In this document: piece after piece, positions 1 through 7,607 of the stretch
Layout of the letters: every line of letters starts with the position of its first letter
How positions within the stretch are numbered: position 1 is the stretch's first letter
DNA from: Planctomycetaceae bacterium
GTDB taxonomy: Bacteria; Planctomycetota; Planctomycetia; Pirellulales; UBA1268
Reading direction: 5' to 3'
Length of the DNA stretch: 11,050 nt
NCBI GenBank assembly: GCA_009691925.1
Contig: SIAG01000103.1
Span: forward strand, 1-11,050
Program-made: the position numbers and the translations under genes
Notes under the pieces: model-generated
Told to the model about the DNA's origin: nothing
Databases searched by the model: none
What the model saw: only the letters and a program-made list of their open reading frames with translations

Positions 1-2664
1 GTGGGCAGCGGCGGGGCTTCCGCGGCAGCGGCGCTCGAGCCCGATCCGGCGCTCCTCGCCCGGTCGGCGCCGCCGGCCTACGAGCAGGAGATCGATCATG
101 CCGGGTTTGTTGCCGAGTGGGGCGACACGGAGGCAACGAGCGGGGCGCTCGAACGCGGCGCGGCGATCTATGGCCGCGTCTGTGCGAATTGCCACGGCAC
201 GCTCGACGCTCCGGGCTCGCTCCCGACGGCGCCGCGCTTCGCCAGCCACACCTTCAAGCGCGGCGCCGATCCCCTCTCCCTCTATTCCACGCTCACCGTT
301 GGTACTGGCCAGATGGTGCCTCAAGGCTGGATGGTGCCGAGCCAGAAGTACGACGTCATCCACTACCTCCGCGAGACGTTCTTGAGAGGGCACAACGACC
401 GAGCCCTCGTCGCCATCACCTCCGACTATCTCGCCGCCCTCCCCAAGGGAACCAGCCGTGGCCCAGCCCCGTCGGCGACCGACCCCTGGCGGCTCCACGA
501 CTACGGGCCGTTCCTCGCTGCCACGATCGAGGTCGGCCGCGACCATGGCGGGATCGTGCGAAAGGGCTTTTCGGTCCGGCTCGATCCGGGGGGGGAGGGG
601 ATCGGCCGCGGTCGCGCGTTTGCGATCCACGACCTCGACACGCTCCGCCTTGCCGCCGTCTGGACGGGCGACGGCTTCATCGATTGGGAGGGGATCAATT
701 TTGACGGCCGCCACGGCGCTCATCCGCATACCGTCGGCGACGTGCAGTGGTTCCAGTCGGAGGGCCCAGGCTGGGCCGATCCGGCCACCGGCTCCTTCGA
801 CGATCCGCGCGGGCTCGGCCGTGACGGCCGCCCGTTCGGGCCGATTCCTTGGGCTCGGATGCGGAGCGTTCATCATGCCGGCGACACGATCCTTCTCGAC
901 TACCGGGTCGGCGATGCGCCGGTCCTGGAGACGGTGCGCCTCGAGCCGGTGTCGGTGGCGGGAGCCGATGGCAGCGCGCTGCCGGTGGTCACCCGGTCGT
1001 TTTCATTCGGCCCCCGTTCGACGCCCCTCGCGGCGCGGCTCGCCCCCGACTCCATCGCGGCGGCGCTCGTCGCGCCGGTGAACGGCCGCGGGCCGATCGG
1101 CGCGGTGCGTCTGATCATGCGCGACGGCTTTCAGGTCCTCGACATCCCGGCCGGCGATGATTCGCTCGATCTGACGGTGGCCCTCTCAGCCGGCCCGGCG
1201 GCCGGGCTCGCCGTCGCGATCGACGCGATGCCGCCGGTCGAGCCAGCCTTCACGACCGTCGGCCAGCCATCGCGGCCGCTCTGGCCGCAGCTGCTCGAGA
1301 CCCGGATCGAGCGGGGCGACGACGATGATCCGCTCGCGGTCGATCGTCTCGTTCCCCCAAATACAAACCCCTGGAACGCGCAGCTGCGGCTCTCCGGCCT
1401 GGATTACCTCGGGCGCGACGGCGACATGGCCGCCGTGTGCACGTGGGACGGCGACGTCTGGCGGGTGTCGGGGCTGCTCGATCCGGAGGGAATCCTCACG
1501 TGGAAGCGGATCGCCTCGGGGTTGTTTCAGCCGCTAGGGCTGAAAGTGATCGGCGGGGTGATCCATGTTGGCTGCCGCGACCGGATCGTCAGACTCATCG
1601 ACCTCGACGACGACGGCCAGATCGACCGCTACGACACGGTCAACGACGATCATCAGGTGACCGAGCATTTCCATGAGTTTGCGATGGGCCTCGAGACCGA
1701 CGCCGCCGGCAATCTCTACTACGCAAAGTCCGCCCGCCACGCCCTTCCGGCCGTCGTGCCCCACCATGGCACGCTTTTGAAAGTTTCCCCGGACGGGGCG
1801 ACGACGGAGATCGTGGCCCGCGGCTTCCGGGCGGCCAATGGGGTGAGTGTCGAGCCCGACGGCACGTTTTGGGTGACCGATCAGGAGGGGCACTGGAATC
1901 CGAAGAACCGGATCAACCATGTCCGCCCCGGCGGCTTCTACGGCAACATGTTCGGCTATCACGACATCACCGACTCCCGCGACGAAGCGATGGAGCCGCC
2001 GGCGATCTGGATCACCAACGCCTTCGACCGCTCGCCGGCCGAGCTCCTCCGCGTGCCGGCCGACACCTGGTCCGCGCTTTCCGGCCATCTCCTCGAGCTT
2101 TCCTACGGGGAGGGCCGGGTCCATCTGGTGCTCACCGAGCCGGTGGCCGACCCGCTCGATCCCAAAAGAAAAGTTCTCCAAGGCGGAATGCTCGCCCTGC
2201 CGATCCCCGACCTGCCGACCGGCGTGATGCGGGGCCGGTTCAATCCGGGCGACGGCCAGCTCTACGCCTGCGGCCTGTTTGCGTGGGCGGGCAACCGCAC
2301 CGAACCGGGGGGGCTCTTCCGGCTCCGTCGCACCGAGAAACCACTCGTCGTGCCGACGCAGCTCCATGCGGAGGCTGGCAAGCTCGTCCTAACCTTCCCG
2401 CAGAAGCTCAACCGCAAAACCGCGACCGACTCAGGCAACTTCCACGTGAAGACGTGGACGATCCACCGGTCAGCCGACTACGGCTCGCCACACTTCGACG
2501 AACGCGACCGCGAAGTCACCGCCGCCAGGCTCTCCGCCGACGGCACGACGGTCACACTCGACGTCGAGGGATTTGAGTCAACTCGCTGCTACAGCCTCAC
2601 CTGGGACATCGATGCCGAAGACGGCTCGGCCGTCGCGGGGACGATCAACGGGACGGTGCAGTGA
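1..2664 (+). CDS. Cytochrome c / DUF6797 / beta-propeller protein, 5'-partial
   Basis: Probable secreted haem protein of the large planctomycete family that joins a c-type cytochrome to a sugar-dehydrogenase-like beta-propeller. Residue numbers count from base 1. A CxxCH haem site lies at 61-65 (CANCH), with Met105 or Met111 as candidate axial ligands, inside a cytochrome c domain at about 45-130. Residues 160-300 resemble DUF6797 (WRLHDYGPF, GFIDWEGINFDGRHG). Residues 455-780 look like a PQQ/glucose-sorbosone-dehydrogenase-type propeller with PDG-type turns and one EF-hand-like loop at 534-542 (DxDxDGxxD). Residues 785-887 look like a beta-sandwich (Ig-like) domain. Base 1 happens to be a GTG, but no complete signal peptide precedes the cytochrome, so the real start is probably upstream of the window. 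The likely role is extracytoplasmic electron transfer or carbohydrate oxidation; the substrate is unknown and catalytic activity is not shown. The gene ends 39 bp from the convergent threonine aldolase gene. Confidence 0.85.
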   Translation: MGSGGASAAAALEPDPALLARSAPPAYEQEIDHAGFVAEWGDTEATSGALERGAAIYGRVCANCHGTLDAPGSLPTAPRFASHTFKRGADPLSLYSTLTVGTGQMVPQGWMVPSQKYDVIHYLRETFLRGHNDRALVAITSDYLAALPKGTSRGPAPSATDPWRLHDYGPFLAATIEVGRDHGGIVRKGFSVRLDPGGEGIGRGRAFAIHDLDTLRLAAVWTGDGFIDWEGINFDGRHGAHPHTVGDVQWFQSEGPGWADPATGSFDDPRGLGRDGRPFGPIPWARMRSVHHAGDTILLDYRVGDAPVLETVRLEPVSVAGADGSALPVVTRSFSFGPRSTPLAARLAPDSIAAALVAPVNGRGPIGAVRLIMRDGFQVLDIPAGDDSLDLTVALSAGPAAGLAVAIDAMPPVEPAFTTVGQPSRPLWPQLLETRIERGDDDDPLAVDRLVPPNTNPWNAQLRLSGLDYLGRDGDMAAVCTWDGDVWRVSGLLDPEGILTWKRIASGLFQPLGLKVIGGVIHVGCRDRIVRLIDLDDDGQIDRYDTVNDDHQVTEHFHEFAMGLETDAAGNLYYAKSARHALPAVVPHHGTLLKVSPDGATTEIVARGFRAANGVSVEPDGTFWVTDQEGHWNPKNRINHVRPGGFYGNMFGYHDITDSRDEAMEPPAIWITNAFDRSPAELLRVPADTWSALSGHLLELSYGEGRVHLVLTEPVADPLDPKRKVLQGGMLALPIPDLPTGVMRGRFNPGDGQLYACGLFAWAGNRTEPGGLFRLRRTEKPLVVPTQLHAEAGKLVLTFPQKLNRKTATDSGNFHVKTWTIHRSADYGSPHFDERDREVTAARLSADGTTVTLDVEGFESTRCYSLTWDIDAEDGSAVAGTINGTVQ

Positions 2665-2703
2665 GGGATCGCCACAAGAGCGCGCGGGGCCAGCCCAGTC
2701 CGG

Positions 2704-3753
2704 TCACCCCCCGGCCGTGGCTCGGGCGTCGGCGAGAAACGCGTCGACCTCGGTGTCGGTCGTCGCCCACGAGCACATGAACCGGCAGCCGCCGGCGCCG
2801 ATGAAGTCGTAGAACTTCCAGCCCTTCGCCCGCAGGGCGGCGGCGTACGCCGGGGTGAGCTTCGCAAACACCGCGTTGGCCTCGCGCTTCCCGAGGATCT
2901 CCACGCCGGGGATCAAGGCCAGCCCCGCTTCGAGCCGGGCGGCCGCGGCATTGGCTCGGACGGCGTTGGCGAGCCAGGCGCCGTTCTCGAGAAGCCCCAC
3001 CCACGGCGCGGCGAGGTAGCGCATCTTTGAGGCCAGCTGCCCCGCCTGCTTGCAGCGCCAGGCAAACTCGTTGGCGAGATCGCGGTTGAAGAATACGATC
3101 GCCTCCCCCAACCCCATTCCGTTCTTCGTGCCCCCGAAGCAGAGGACGTCGACGCCAACTTCCCAGGTGACCGATCGCGGCGGCACCCCCAGGGCGGCAA
3201 TCGCGTTGGCAAAGCGGGCCCCGTCCATGTGGAGGCGCAGGCCGTGCCGCGAACAGGCGTCACGGACGGCCGCCAGCTCCCCGACAGAGTAAACGGTGGA
3301 GAGCTCCGTCGCCTGCGTCACACTCACGACCCGCGGCTTGGGGAAATGAATGTCGCGGCGGCGCTCCACGGCCCGGTGGATCGCGTCGGGCCCGAGCTTG
3401 GCGCGTTCCCCCTGGAGGAGCAGGAGCTTCGTGCCGTTGGAGAAGAACTCCGGCGCGCCGCACTCGTCGGTCTCGACGTGCGACACCTCGTGGCAGAGGA
3501 TCGAGTGGTACGACTGGCACATCGCGGCCAGAGCGAGCGAATTGGCCGCGGTGCCGTTGAAGCTGAAAAAGATCTCGGCGTCGTGCTCGAAGACCTCGCG
3601 AATCAGCTCGCAGGCCCGCGCCGTCCACTGGTCGTCGCCATAGCTCGGCACCGTGCCGGCATTCGCCTGCTCGAGGCTGGCCCACGCCTCGGGGCAGTAG
3701 CCGGCGGTGTTGTCACTGGCGAACTGGCAACCGGGCGCGACGAGTGTTGGCAT
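2704..3753 (-). CDS. ltaE: Low-specificity L-threonine aldolase (PLP-dependent)
   Basis: Predicted cytosolic fold-type I PLP enzyme that cleaves L-threonine or allo-threonine to glycine and acetaldehyde. From the start chosen here the protein has 349 residues, the usual family length. Visible landmarks are SDNTAGYCPE near the N terminus, the cofactor-binding region FSFNGTAANSLAL (64-76), the probable ring-stacking His92 in SHVETDECGAPE, the Asp177/Arg180 motif HMDGARFAN, and the Schiff-base Lys210 in FGGTKNGMGLGEA. The frame is open further upstream to 3840, but those 29 residues are Arg/Ser-rich and overlap the end of the DUF151 gene; the conserved sequence begins at the ATG at 3751-3753. 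That start lies only 4 bp after the DUF151 stop and has no strong Shine-Dalgarno sequence, which suggests translational coupling in one operon. A related beta-eliminating lyase is possible because annotations in this superfamily overlap, but threonine aldolase fits best. Confidence 0.88.
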   Translation of the reverse strand: MPTLVAPGCQFASDNTAGYCPEAWASLEQANAGTVPSYGDDQWTARACELIREVFEHDAEIFFSFNGTAANSLALAAMCQSYHSILCHEVSHVETDECGAPEFFSNGTKLLLLQGERAKLGPDAIHRAVERRRDIHFPKPRVVSVTQATELSTVYSVGELAAVRDACSRHGLRLHMDGARFANAIAALGVPPRSVTWEVGVDVLCFGGTKNGMGLGEAIVFFNRDLANEFAWRCKQAGQLASKMRYLAAPWVGLLENGAWLANAVRANAAAARLEAGLALIPGVEILGKREANAVFAKLTPAYAAALRAKGWKFYDFIGAGGCRFMCSWATTDTEVDAFLADARATAGG

Positions 3754-3757
3754 CGAT

Positions 3758-4159
3758 TCAGCCCAGCACGTCGGCCAGGACCTCCTCCGAGACGTAGATC
3801 GGCAGATTCGGGTCGCAGGTGACGGCGATCGCGATCGCATCGGAGGGGCGCGAGTCGATCTCGACCACTTCGCCCCCCTTCAACACGCGGATGACGGCGT
3901 AGTAGGTGTGATCCTTGAGCTCGGAGATGACCACATTATGGAGCTTGCCGCCGAGGCTGTCGACGACAGCAACGATTAAGTCATGCGTCAGCGGCCGCGG
4001 CGACGAATGGTGCTTCACGCGGCGATCGATGCTCGTCGCCTCGAACAGCCCGATGAGGATCGGGAAGGTGCGGTCTCCCTCGACCTCCTTCAGATACACC
4101 ACCTGCTGATCGTTGATCTCGCTGATGATGATCCTGGAAAGTTCCATCTGGACGCTCAT
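3758..4159 (-). CDS. Bifunctional nuclease family protein (BFN/DUF151)
   Basis: A 133-residue single-domain protein of the DUF151/BFN family. Homologues include plant bifunctional nucleases reported to have DNase and RNase activity; bacterial members are mostly uncharacterised. Family signatures are FPILIGLFEATSIDR (32-46), the RPLTHDL motif (55-61) and DSRPSDAIAIAV (102-113), followed by PIYVSEEVLADVLG at the C terminus. No signal peptide or membrane segment is visible, so it is probably cytosolic. The start at 4157-4159 is supported by a GGGAGG ribosome binding site (4166-4171) with 6 nt spacing; a second in-frame ATG four codons later is spaced less well. The gene lies downstream of valS on the same strand after 153 bp and 4 bp before ltaE. 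Nuclease activity is inferred from the family name only. Confidence 0.9.
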   Translation of the reverse strand: MSVQMELSRIIISEINDQQVVYLKEVEGDRTFPILIGLFEATSIDRRVKHHSSPRPLTHDLIVAVVDSLGGKLHNVVISELKDHTYYAVIRVLKGGEVVEIDSRPSDAIAIAVTCDPNLPIYVSEEVLADVLG

Positions 4160-4165
4160 GACGAT

Positions 4166-4171
4166 CCTCCC
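4166..4171 (-). promoter_or_regulatory. Ribosome binding site of the DUF151 gene
   Basis: On the minus strand GGGAGG lies 6 nt before the ATG at 4159. It is the clearest Shine-Dalgarno sequence among the complete genes here and fixes the start of the DUF151 protein. Confidence 0.7.
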
Positions 4172-4255
4172 AATCGATCCAACCTGTCGCGGGCAGCACG
4201 ATCGGTGACATCCACCGTCGGCGCCCCGCCATCCGCTCGCCCGCGGACTGGTCGC

Positions 4256-4261
4256 ATTCTA
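4256..4261 (-). promoter_or_regulatory. Possible -10 element upstream of the DUF151-ltaE pair
   Basis: The minus strand reads TAGAAT (five of six matches to TATAAT) about 100 bp before the DUF151 start, in the 153-bp gap after valS. No recognisable -35 hexamer stands at 16-18 nt, so this is only a candidate. If real, DUF151-ltaE could be transcribed independently of valS. Confidence 0.25.
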
Positions 4262-4312
4262 CCGCAAGCCGATCGGCGGGGCACGCGCCGTGGCCCGAGC
4301 CTGACCGACCGG

Positions 4313-7300
4313 TCAGCCCGGCTTCCGGGCCGCCAATTCCGCCAGCGTCGTCATCCCCTTGACCAGCCGGTCCTCCATTTCTGCCAGTTGCTCCCGCTCC
4401 TTCTGAATGACGTTGGCCGGAGCCCGGGCGGCGAACTTCTCATCGCCGAGCTTCGCCCGTTTGGCGGCGATCATGCCGACGAGTTTTTCATGGTCTTTCT
4501 TGAGCCTGGCGATCTCCGCGCCGACGTCGATGAGGTCGGCAAGATCAACAAACAGATCACAGCCGGCGGCCGCCGCGGTGGCCGCGCCGGGGGCCCCGGC
4601 GGCATCCGGGCCGACGACGCCCAGGCTCGCCCCGGCCATCGACTCGATCGACCCGCGCATCGGGGCGAGGAGCTCGGCGGTGGAGCGGGGAGCCCGGATC
4701 TGCACCGTAAGCTTCGTCTTCGGAGGGACGTTCTGCCGCGAACGGATCTCGCGGATTGCCCCGACGACAGCGAGGAAGGTGCCAAACTGCTCCTCGGTGT
4801 GCCGATCGACCCAGGCCAGCGGCGGCTCGGGCCACCGGGCCACCATGATCGAGGCGGCCGGCGCCTCCCCCCGATCCCACGGGAGGCGACGGTTCGGCGC
4901 CACTTCCCCCAGATGCTGCCAGATCTCTTCGGTGAGAAACGGCATGATCGGATGGAGGAGCCGCAGGATCGTGTCGAGCGCCAAAAGGAGCATCGACCGC
5001 GCCTGATCGCGCGTGGCCGGATCACTCAAGCGCGACTTGCAGAGCTCGAGATAGGCGCTGCAGAACTCGTCCCACGTGAAGGCATAGAGCGCCCGCGCGG
5101 CGTCGGCAAAGCGATATTCGTCGGTGCAGTGATTCACCTCGGCGGTCACACTCGCCAGCCGACTGGCGAGCCAGCGATCCTCGAGGGCTTCGAAGCTGGC
5201 GCTTGCGAGATCGTGGGCCTGGAAATCCTCGACATTCATGAGCACGAATCGGGTGGCGTTCCAGAGCTTGTTGGAAAAGTTGCGCCCTGCCTCGAAGCGC
5301 TCTGAGAGCGCCGGGCCGCGGGGGAGGGCGAGATCGGCCTCGGTCTGGGCCCACTGCGTCTTGAAGGGTTTTTTACATTTCGGGCACTCGATCCGCGGCT
5401 GGATCCGATTTTGCACCGTCTGCTCGATCCGCGCCTCGCACGCCGGGCACTGAAACTCCACCGGCATCCGCACGTCCTGCGTCTCGGTGGCGAGCGTCGT
5501 CATCCCGAAGCGGAGGGCATCGGCGCCGAGGGCTTCGATGACGTCGAGCGGATCGACGCCGTTCCCCTTGCTCTTGCTCATCGTCTCGCCGTAGCGATCG
5601 AGGATCTTGGGGTGGATGTAGACCTCGCGGAAGGGCAACTCGCCAGTGTCAAAAACCCCCATGATCACCATCCGCGCCACCCACAGCGTGATGATGTCGC
5701 GGCTGGTCAGCAGCGCCGAGCCGGGATAGAAGGTGGCCAGATCGGGCGTCTGCTCCGGCCAGCCGAGCGTTGAATGGGGCCACAGCGCCGAAGAGAACCA
5801 GGTATCGAGGACGTCGGGATCCTGGACGATCGGCTGGCCGTCGATCGTGTCGACACCGAGTGTCTCATCCGAGGTGCAGACGAACCAGCCGCCGCGGCCG
5901 TCGTCGTCGCGGGCCGTTTCATCGGGCTGCCAGGCGACGCTCGCAGCCCCGGCAAACGCGGTGGCAAGCGCCGCTTCGCGGACGCCGCTGACGTGCCAGA
6001 TCGGGATCCGGTGGCCCCACCACAGCTGCCGGCTCACCGGCCAATCGCGCTTCTCCGAGAGCCAATCGAGATAGCTCTTCGCGTAGCGCTCAGGGACGAT
6101 CTTGAGCGTGCCACTGCGAACGGCCTCGAGCGCCGGCTCGGCAAGCTCGTCCATGCGGATGAACCATTGATCGGCCAGATACGGCTCGATCGGCGTCTTC
6201 GAGCGGTCGGAATGGGCCAGCTCGATGAGCCGATCCTCGACCAGCTCAAGTTGCCCGGCGGCCTCGAGATCGGCCACGACCTTCGTGCGGGCCTTGGGGA
6301 TTGTCAGCCCCGCATACGGGCCCGCCTCGGCATTCAGGCGGCCTTCAGGAAGAAGGATATTGATCATCGGCAGATGGCGACGCTTGCCGACTTCGTAGTC
6401 GTTGACGTCGTGGGCCGGGGTAATCTTCACACAGCCCGAACCCAGCTCCGGCTTGGCCCATTCATCGGCCACCAGCGGCACCTCGCGGCCCAGCAGCGGC
6501 AGCCGGACCCGGCGGCCGGCGTGGGCCATCGCCGCGAGCTTCACCAGTCGCGGCAGGAGCTCGACGCGGCGGGCGGCCAGGGCCTCGAGGTCGCGATCGA
6601 TGCCAGGCTGGTCCTTCGCGGCCGCTTCCGCGCGCTTCGTCCGCAGCCCCTTCTCGGCCGCGTCGAGAGCGGCGGCCGGGTCGGGATGAACGGCCACGGC
6701 GGTGTCGCCGAGGAGGGTCTCGGGGCGCGTCGTGGCGACCGTCACGCTTGCGGGCTCGCCGGGCAACGGATCGACCACGTCGTAGCGGATGTGCCAGAAG
6801 TGCCCCTTCACCTCCTCGTGGAAGACCTCGTCGTCGCTGACGGCGGTCTGGAGGAAGGTGTCCCAGTTCACCAGCCGCTTGCCGCGGCGCACGAGTTTCT
6901 CGCGGAAGAGCTTGAGAAACGCCGTCCGCACAGCGAGAGCGCACTGGTCGTCAAGCGTGAACCGGACGCGATCCCAGTCGCAGCTGGCCCCCATGTCGCG
7001 GAGCTGCCCGAGAATCCGCTTCTCGTACTGCTCTTTCCAGGCCCAGATCCGCTCCACGAGCTTCGCCCGGCCGAGGTCGTGGCGGGAGAGCTTCTCTTCT
7101 TCGAGGAGCCGGCGCTCGACGACGGCCTGCGTGGCAATCCCGGCATGATCGGTGCCGGGCATCCAGAGGGTCAGATAGCCCTGCATCCGCCGCGTCCGGA
7201 CGAGGATGTCCTGGAGCGTATTGTTGAGGGCATGGCCGAGGTGGAGGGCGCCGGTGACGTTCGGCGGGGGGATGACGATCGAAAACACGGGGCGACGATC

Positions 7301-7405
7301 CCCCGGCCCGGCCGGCTCGGCATGCCACAGTCGGGCGGAATCCCACAGGGCCCGACAGCGGGCCTGGGCAGAGGCGTGGTCGTAGTGCTTGGGGAGTTCG
7401 TGCAT
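4313..7405 (-). CDS. valS: Valyl-tRNA synthetase
   Basis: Cytosolic class Ia synthetase of 1030 residues that charges tRNA-Val and edits mischarged threonine. The HIGH motif is HLGH (55-58, within PPPNVTGALHLGHAL). The KMSKS-type loop is TMSKS (608-612). The CP1 editing domain includes TTRPETLLGDTAV (225-237) and GSGCVKITPAHDVNDYEVG (322-340). WFSSALWPHSTLGWP (536-550) and LWVARMVIMG (574-583) are also typical. The tRNA-binding domain runs from about 705 (NFSNKLWNATRFVLMN), and the C-terminal coiled-coil arm covers 955-1026. The protein is longer than usual because of a Lys/Ala/Glu-rich insert at about 243-293 and a four-cysteine insert at about 651-690 (C653/C656, C674/C677). The frame stays open upstream to 8092, but that part lies under the divergent transporter gene; the ATG at 7403-7405 (MHELPKHYD) matches where family members begin. 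No clear Shine-Dalgarno sequence precedes it. Confidence 0.96.
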   Translation of the reverse strand: MHELPKHYDHASAQARCRALWDSARLWHAEPAGPGDRRPVFSIVIPPPNVTGALHLGHALNNTLQDILVRTRRMQGYLTLWMPGTDHAGIATQAVVERRLLEEEKLSRHDLGRAKLVERIWAWKEQYEKRILGQLRDMGASCDWDRVRFTLDDQCALAVRTAFLKLFREKLVRRGKRLVNWDTFLQTAVSDDEVFHEEVKGHFWHIRYDVVDPLPGEPASVTVATTRPETLLGDTAVAVHPDPAAALDAAEKGLRTKRAEAAAKDQPGIDRDLEALAARRVELLPRLVKLAAMAHAGRRVRLPLLGREVPLVADEWAKPELGSGCVKITPAHDVNDYEVGKRRHLPMINILLPEGRLNAEAGPYAGLTIPKARTKVVADLEAAGQLELVEDRLIELAHSDRSKTPIEPYLADQWFIRMDELAEPALEAVRSGTLKIVPERYAKSYLDWLSEKRDWPVSRQLWWGHRIPIWHVSGVREAALATAFAGAASVAWQPDETARDDDGRGGWFVCTSDETLGVDTIDGQPIVQDPDVLDTWFSSALWPHSTLGWPEQTPDLATFYPGSALLTSRDIITLWVARMVIMGVFDTGELPFREVYIHPKILDRYGETMSKSKGNGVDPLDVIEALGADALRFGMTTLATETQDVRMPVEFQCPACEARIEQTVQNRIQPRIECPKCKKPFKTQWAQTEADLALPRGPALSERFEAGRNFSNKLWNATRFVLMNVEDFQAHDLASASFEALEDRWLASRLASVTAEVNHCTDEYRFADAARALYAFTWDEFCSAYLELCKSRLSDPATRDQARSMLLLALDTILRLLHPIMPFLTEEIWQHLGEVAPNRRLPWDRGEAPAASIMVARWPEPPLAWVDRHTEEQFGTFLAVVGAIREIRSRQNVPPKTKLTVQIRAPRSTAELLAPMRGSIESMAGASLGVVGPDAAGAPGAATAAAAGCDLFVDLADLIDVGAEIARLKKDHEKLVGMIAAKRAKLGDEKFAARAPANVIQKEREQLAEMEDRLVKGMTTLAELAARKPG

Positions 7406-7469
7406 CGGGGCGCTTGGCTCGCGGACGGTCGGGAGGATCGATTGCCGGGATCGTGACGGAAAAACCGCA

Positions 7470-7475
7470 ACTCTA
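7470..7475 (-). promoter_or_regulatory. Possible -10 element for valS
   Basis: The minus strand reads TAGAGT about 65 bp before the valS start, in the context CGGTAGAGTTGCG. This resembles the CGGTAGAATGCG context of the candidate upstream of the DUF151 gene. No good -35 box is present, so support is weak. Confidence 0.22.
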
Positions 7476-7517
7476 CCGGAAATCGCTCCTCTGGGACCAG
7501 CGCGACAGGCTCCTTTT

Positions 7518-7546
7518 TTGCACCGCCTGCAGGGACGAACTAGCCT
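7518..7546 (+). promoter_or_regulatory. Possible promoter of the FHA-ABC gene
   Basis: TTGCAC (7518-7523) and TAGCCT (7541-7546) are separated by 17 nt and lie about 60 bp before the ATG. Each hexamer matches the sigma-70 consensus at only three positions. Spacing and placement are right but the match is poor. Confidence 0.2.
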
Positions 7547-7607
7547 TGAAATGCGAGCGCCCGGCGCTCCGGCTCCCCTCTTCGATCCGATCCCGTGACG
7601 CCCCCCC

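Larger units (their letters stand above)
7406..7607. other. Divergent intergenic region between valS and the FHA-ABC gene
   Basis: This 202-bp non-coding stretch must hold the promoters of both valS (leftward) and the transporter gene (rightward). No T-box-like structure, riboswitch or strong inverted repeat was recognised by eye. It contains a short T-run (7514-7519) and an A-run (7460-7464). The bases just before the transporter start are a C tract without a Shine-Dalgarno sequence. Confidence 0.6.

Noticed and set aside
1534..2367. Minus-strand open frame of 277 codons opposite the propeller region
   Set aside because: Antisense shadow of a conserved domain, with no family resemblance.
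4301..4316. Perfect inverted repeat CTGACC-GACC-GGTCAG at the end of valS
   Set aside because: A 6-bp stem with a 4-nt loop overlapping the stop codon and no following T-run is too weak to call a terminator in high-GC DNA.
3983..5305. Plus-strand open frame of 440 codons opposite the DUF151 gene and the valS 3' end
   Set aside because: It spans two conserved minus-strand genes and their gap, has no domain signal, and is explained by strong G/C bias at third codon positions.
5774..7456. Long plus-strand open frame (560 codons) opposite valS
   Set aside because: It is fully antisense to a well-conserved synthetase, and its composition (Arg, Gly, Ala, Leu, with no recognisable domain) is what high-GC antisense frames give.
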